Assembly: GCA_025449435.1 (NCBI GenBank)
Contig: JANWJO010000025.1
Coordinates: 1-7,594 of the forward strand
Reading direction: 5' to 3'
Length of the DNA stretch: 7,594 bases
Source of the DNA: Chloroflexota bacterium
GTDB lineage: Bacteria > Chloroflexota > UBA4733
Below are positions 6,244 to 7,594 of the stretch, one piece after another. Within the stretch, counting starts at the first letter, position 1. Each line of letters opens with the position of its first letter. The notes beneath the pieces were generated by a model. It worked only from the letters and a program-made list of their open reading frames with translations. It ran no database searches and was not told the origin of the DNA. Made by a program: the position numbers and the translations under genes.

Positions 6244-7452
6244 TCAACCCAACACGCTGGTGCCGCCTACGGTCCATGCCTGGTTCAGTCCACGCCCGGC
6301 CCAACTCGACACATCGCCGCCCCGGCGCCCAGTCAGCGCCGCTGGCATGGCAAGCAGCGGGATCTGGCTGTTCGCCAGCTTGATTGTCTCGAGTGACGCG
6401 CGCGCCTGTGCGAGCAGCAGCGGCGACACTTGCATCTGCCCAGGGCTCGCCACGATGATGCGCACCGCCAGGTTGTTGACCACCGCGTCGAGGTATTCCG
6501 GCGGCAGGCTCAGCGGATCGGTGACCGACGTTGGCACCGGCAGCGTTGCCTTGGTGACCAGGTGCATTTCGTAGTGATTGGCCGGCGGCACTGGCCAGAA
6601 GTAGACCCGCCCGGTTGGGAAACTGCTGTCGTAGAATACCGCAGACGGGATCGACCGAAGATCCTTGATGGTAAAATTCGCCCAGTCCTCATGCGCCTCG
6701 ATGATCGAGAGCGGGATGTCGACCAGATTGGGCGTATGGGCGGTCGGCTGTTGGCCCAGAACGAACGGCAGCACATCGGGCAGCGCGGCGCCGTGGTTGC
6801 CGAACCCTGGCCCAAGCCGCACCCAGGCCGCATGGATCTTGTCGGGCCGTGCGATATTGAAATCCATCCGCGGGCCAATGGTGTAGAAGTTGGCCCCGGT
6901 GGAGACCACCGCGGTCTCCTGCTCGTTCCAGATCAGCCACCGCTTGCGCTGCCACTGGCCGAGCATCATGACCAGCAGGCTGAAGGCGTCATTCACATCC
7001 TGGCTGCCATCGGCGACGCTCTGCGCATCGGTGATACGCCCGGCCATGCGCAACGCGAGGAATAGCACCTGTTGGACGGTCTCCGGCACGCCGGGATGCA
7101 GCGGTGCGAGCTGCTCCAGGTTGATGGCGTTGAAAGCATCCGTCGCCGACGCGGCCATCTTCACGTCGAACTCGATCGCCGGCAGCGAGTAGATTTGCCG
7201 CAGGCGCACCGAGAGCGTGGTGAGCAGGACGTGGGTGTGCGGCGACCAGAACGCTATGTCGGTCGTAAGGTCGGGGAAGAGCGGCAGAACGACGCGGTTG
7301 GCCTTGACCGTGCGCTCGGTGTTCATCTGGCCGATGAGCGCATTGAGCACGGTGAACGTGTCGTTTACGTCGTCTGCCATGGGGGTCTGGCCGACGCCAT
7401 TCACACCAGAATTGCGCAGCGACAGAAAGATGATGTCATTCGCAATGGTCAT
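6244..7452 (-). CDS. P22 gp4-like tail accessory factor (portal-tail adaptor) with internal duplication
   Basis: The 402-residue product belongs with gp4-like head-completion proteins, which bind the portal after packaging and form the platform for gp10. P22 gp4 has 166 residues; this is more than twice that. The full-length copy appears to be residues of about 125-365: a helical pair (VLFLALRMAG, then DVNDAFSLLVMMLGQWQRKR), a beta section (ETAVVSTGANFYTIGP, then AVFYDSSFPTGRVYFWPVPP) and closing helices (LPPEYLDAVVNNLAVRIIVA). Residues of about 3-117 repeat the helical pair (IIFLSLRNSG and DVNDTFTVLNALIGQMNTER) and then go directly to closing-type helices (VLLTTLSVRLRQIYSLPAIE), without the beta section. 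The C-terminus (371-402) is Gly/Ser-rich. No signal peptide or membrane segment is seen. The ATG at 7452 is preceded by AGGTGA at a short spacing. The family call is from recognition of sequence pattern and neighbourhood. Confidence 0.85.
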   Translation of the reverse strand: MTIANDIIFLSLRNSGVNGVGQTPMADDVNDTFTVLNALIGQMNTERTVKANRVVLPLFPDLTTDIAFWSPHTHVLLTTLSVRLRQIYSLPAIEFDVKMAASATDAFNAINLEQLAPLHPGVPETVQQVLFLALRMAGRITDAQSVADGSQDVNDAFSLLVMMLGQWQRKRWLIWNEQETAVVSTGANFYTIGPRMDFNIARPDKIHAAWVRLGPGFGNHGAALPDVLPFVLGQQPTAHTPNLVDIPLSIIEAHEDWANFTIKDLRSIPSAVFYDSSFPTGRVYFWPVPPANHYEMHLVTKATLPVPTSVTDPLSLPPEYLDAVVNNLAVRIIVASPGQMQVSPLLLAQARASLETIKLANSQIPLLAMPAALTGRRGGDVSSWAGRGLNQAWTVGGTSVLG

Positions 7453-7594
7453 TGTTCACCTGCAAAGAGGTGCGCCGATCTGCCGGGCGACAGCGCTCGG
7501 TGCCACACGCCTCGCCTGGGAACGTCTCGGGAGGCTCCCGGCAGAGTTCCGTTACGCCGACAGGATGCTGAACCAGGCCCCGGCCAGCGGGCAC
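7453..7594. other. Unresolved stretch upstream of the gp4-like gene
   Basis: No gene can be assigned with confidence in these 142 bases. On the minus strand, one frame gives CPLAGAWFSILSA then TAA at 7554-7552, and all 13 of its codons end in G or C; it could be the end of an upstream structural gene, leaving about 100 nt before the gp4-like start. The other two minus frames are open up to or slightly into the gp4-like gene but read as poor protein. A plus-strand frame is open from ATG at 7445 to the window edge (including LGATRLAWERLGRLPAEF), but has no clear ribosome site and overlaps the start of the gp4-like gene. A small inverted repeat lies at 7528-7540. No clear promoter is seen. Confidence 0.4.

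Noticed and set aside
7528..7540. Inverted repeat CGGGAGGCTCCCG as a possible terminator
   Set aside because: The stem is only about 5-6 bp and no run of T follows on either strand. A terminator directly before the gp4-like gene would also be hard to reconcile with a single late operon.
1..7594. Search for tRNA genes, CRISPR arrays, insertion-sequence ends, attachment sites and defence genes
   Set aside because: Reading both strands showed no regular spaced repeats, cloverleaf-like segments, transposase motifs or non-structural genes; almost every base belongs to the structural operon.

Overview
The window is a late structural segment of a tailed phage or prophage, most likely a short-tailed (podovirus-type) phage with P22-like tail hub parts. 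All credible genes lie on the minus strand and form one tightly packed transcription unit read from high to low coordinates. The DNA looks GC-rich (about 60% by eye, not computed), and codons in the real frames mostly end in G or C. The protein sequences resemble phage genes I associate with alphaproteobacterial hosts. The host is an inference, and free phage cannot be told from prophage because no integrase, attachment site or host gene is visible.

Layout in transcription order: (1) 7594-7453, a short stretch with no gene I can call firmly, possibly holding the end of an upstream gene; (2) 7452-6244, a P22 gp4-like tail accessory factor (portal-to-tail adaptor) whose N-terminal third looks like a shortened second copy of the same domain; (3) 6227-5295, a 310-residue spike or fibre with a glycine-rich repeat shaft and a C-terminal S74-type self-cleaving chaperone; (4) 5298-3706, a 530-residue fibre or adaptor-like protein; (5) 3703-2009, a 564-residue pectate-lyase-like beta-helix tailspike; (6) 1992-1798, a 64-residue protein of unknown function; (7) 1805 to beyond position 1, a P22 gp10-like tail hub protein starting at GTG and running off the window after 601 codons.

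The unit reads as an adsorption module. The gp4-like and gp10-like proteins would build the tail hub under the portal, and three consecutive receptor-binding proteins would be attached to it. Proteins 3 and 4 share an N-terminal peptide (TGYPWxxGDxLxAADLNAA). Proteins 4 and 5 share a different linker (GGPFLPIxGGxxxGPLT). Protein 4 carries both, so it could be the piece linking the other two in a branched receptor-binding assembly; this is a hypothesis. The gp10-like hub protein also appears to carry an inserted beta-rich domain of about 150 residues. Junctions are 16 nt, a 4-nt ATGA overlap, 2 nt, 16 nt and an 8-nt overlap, which suggests strong translational coupling and leaves no room for internal promoters.

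I saw no tRNA, rRNA, CRISPR array, insertion sequence or attachment site.
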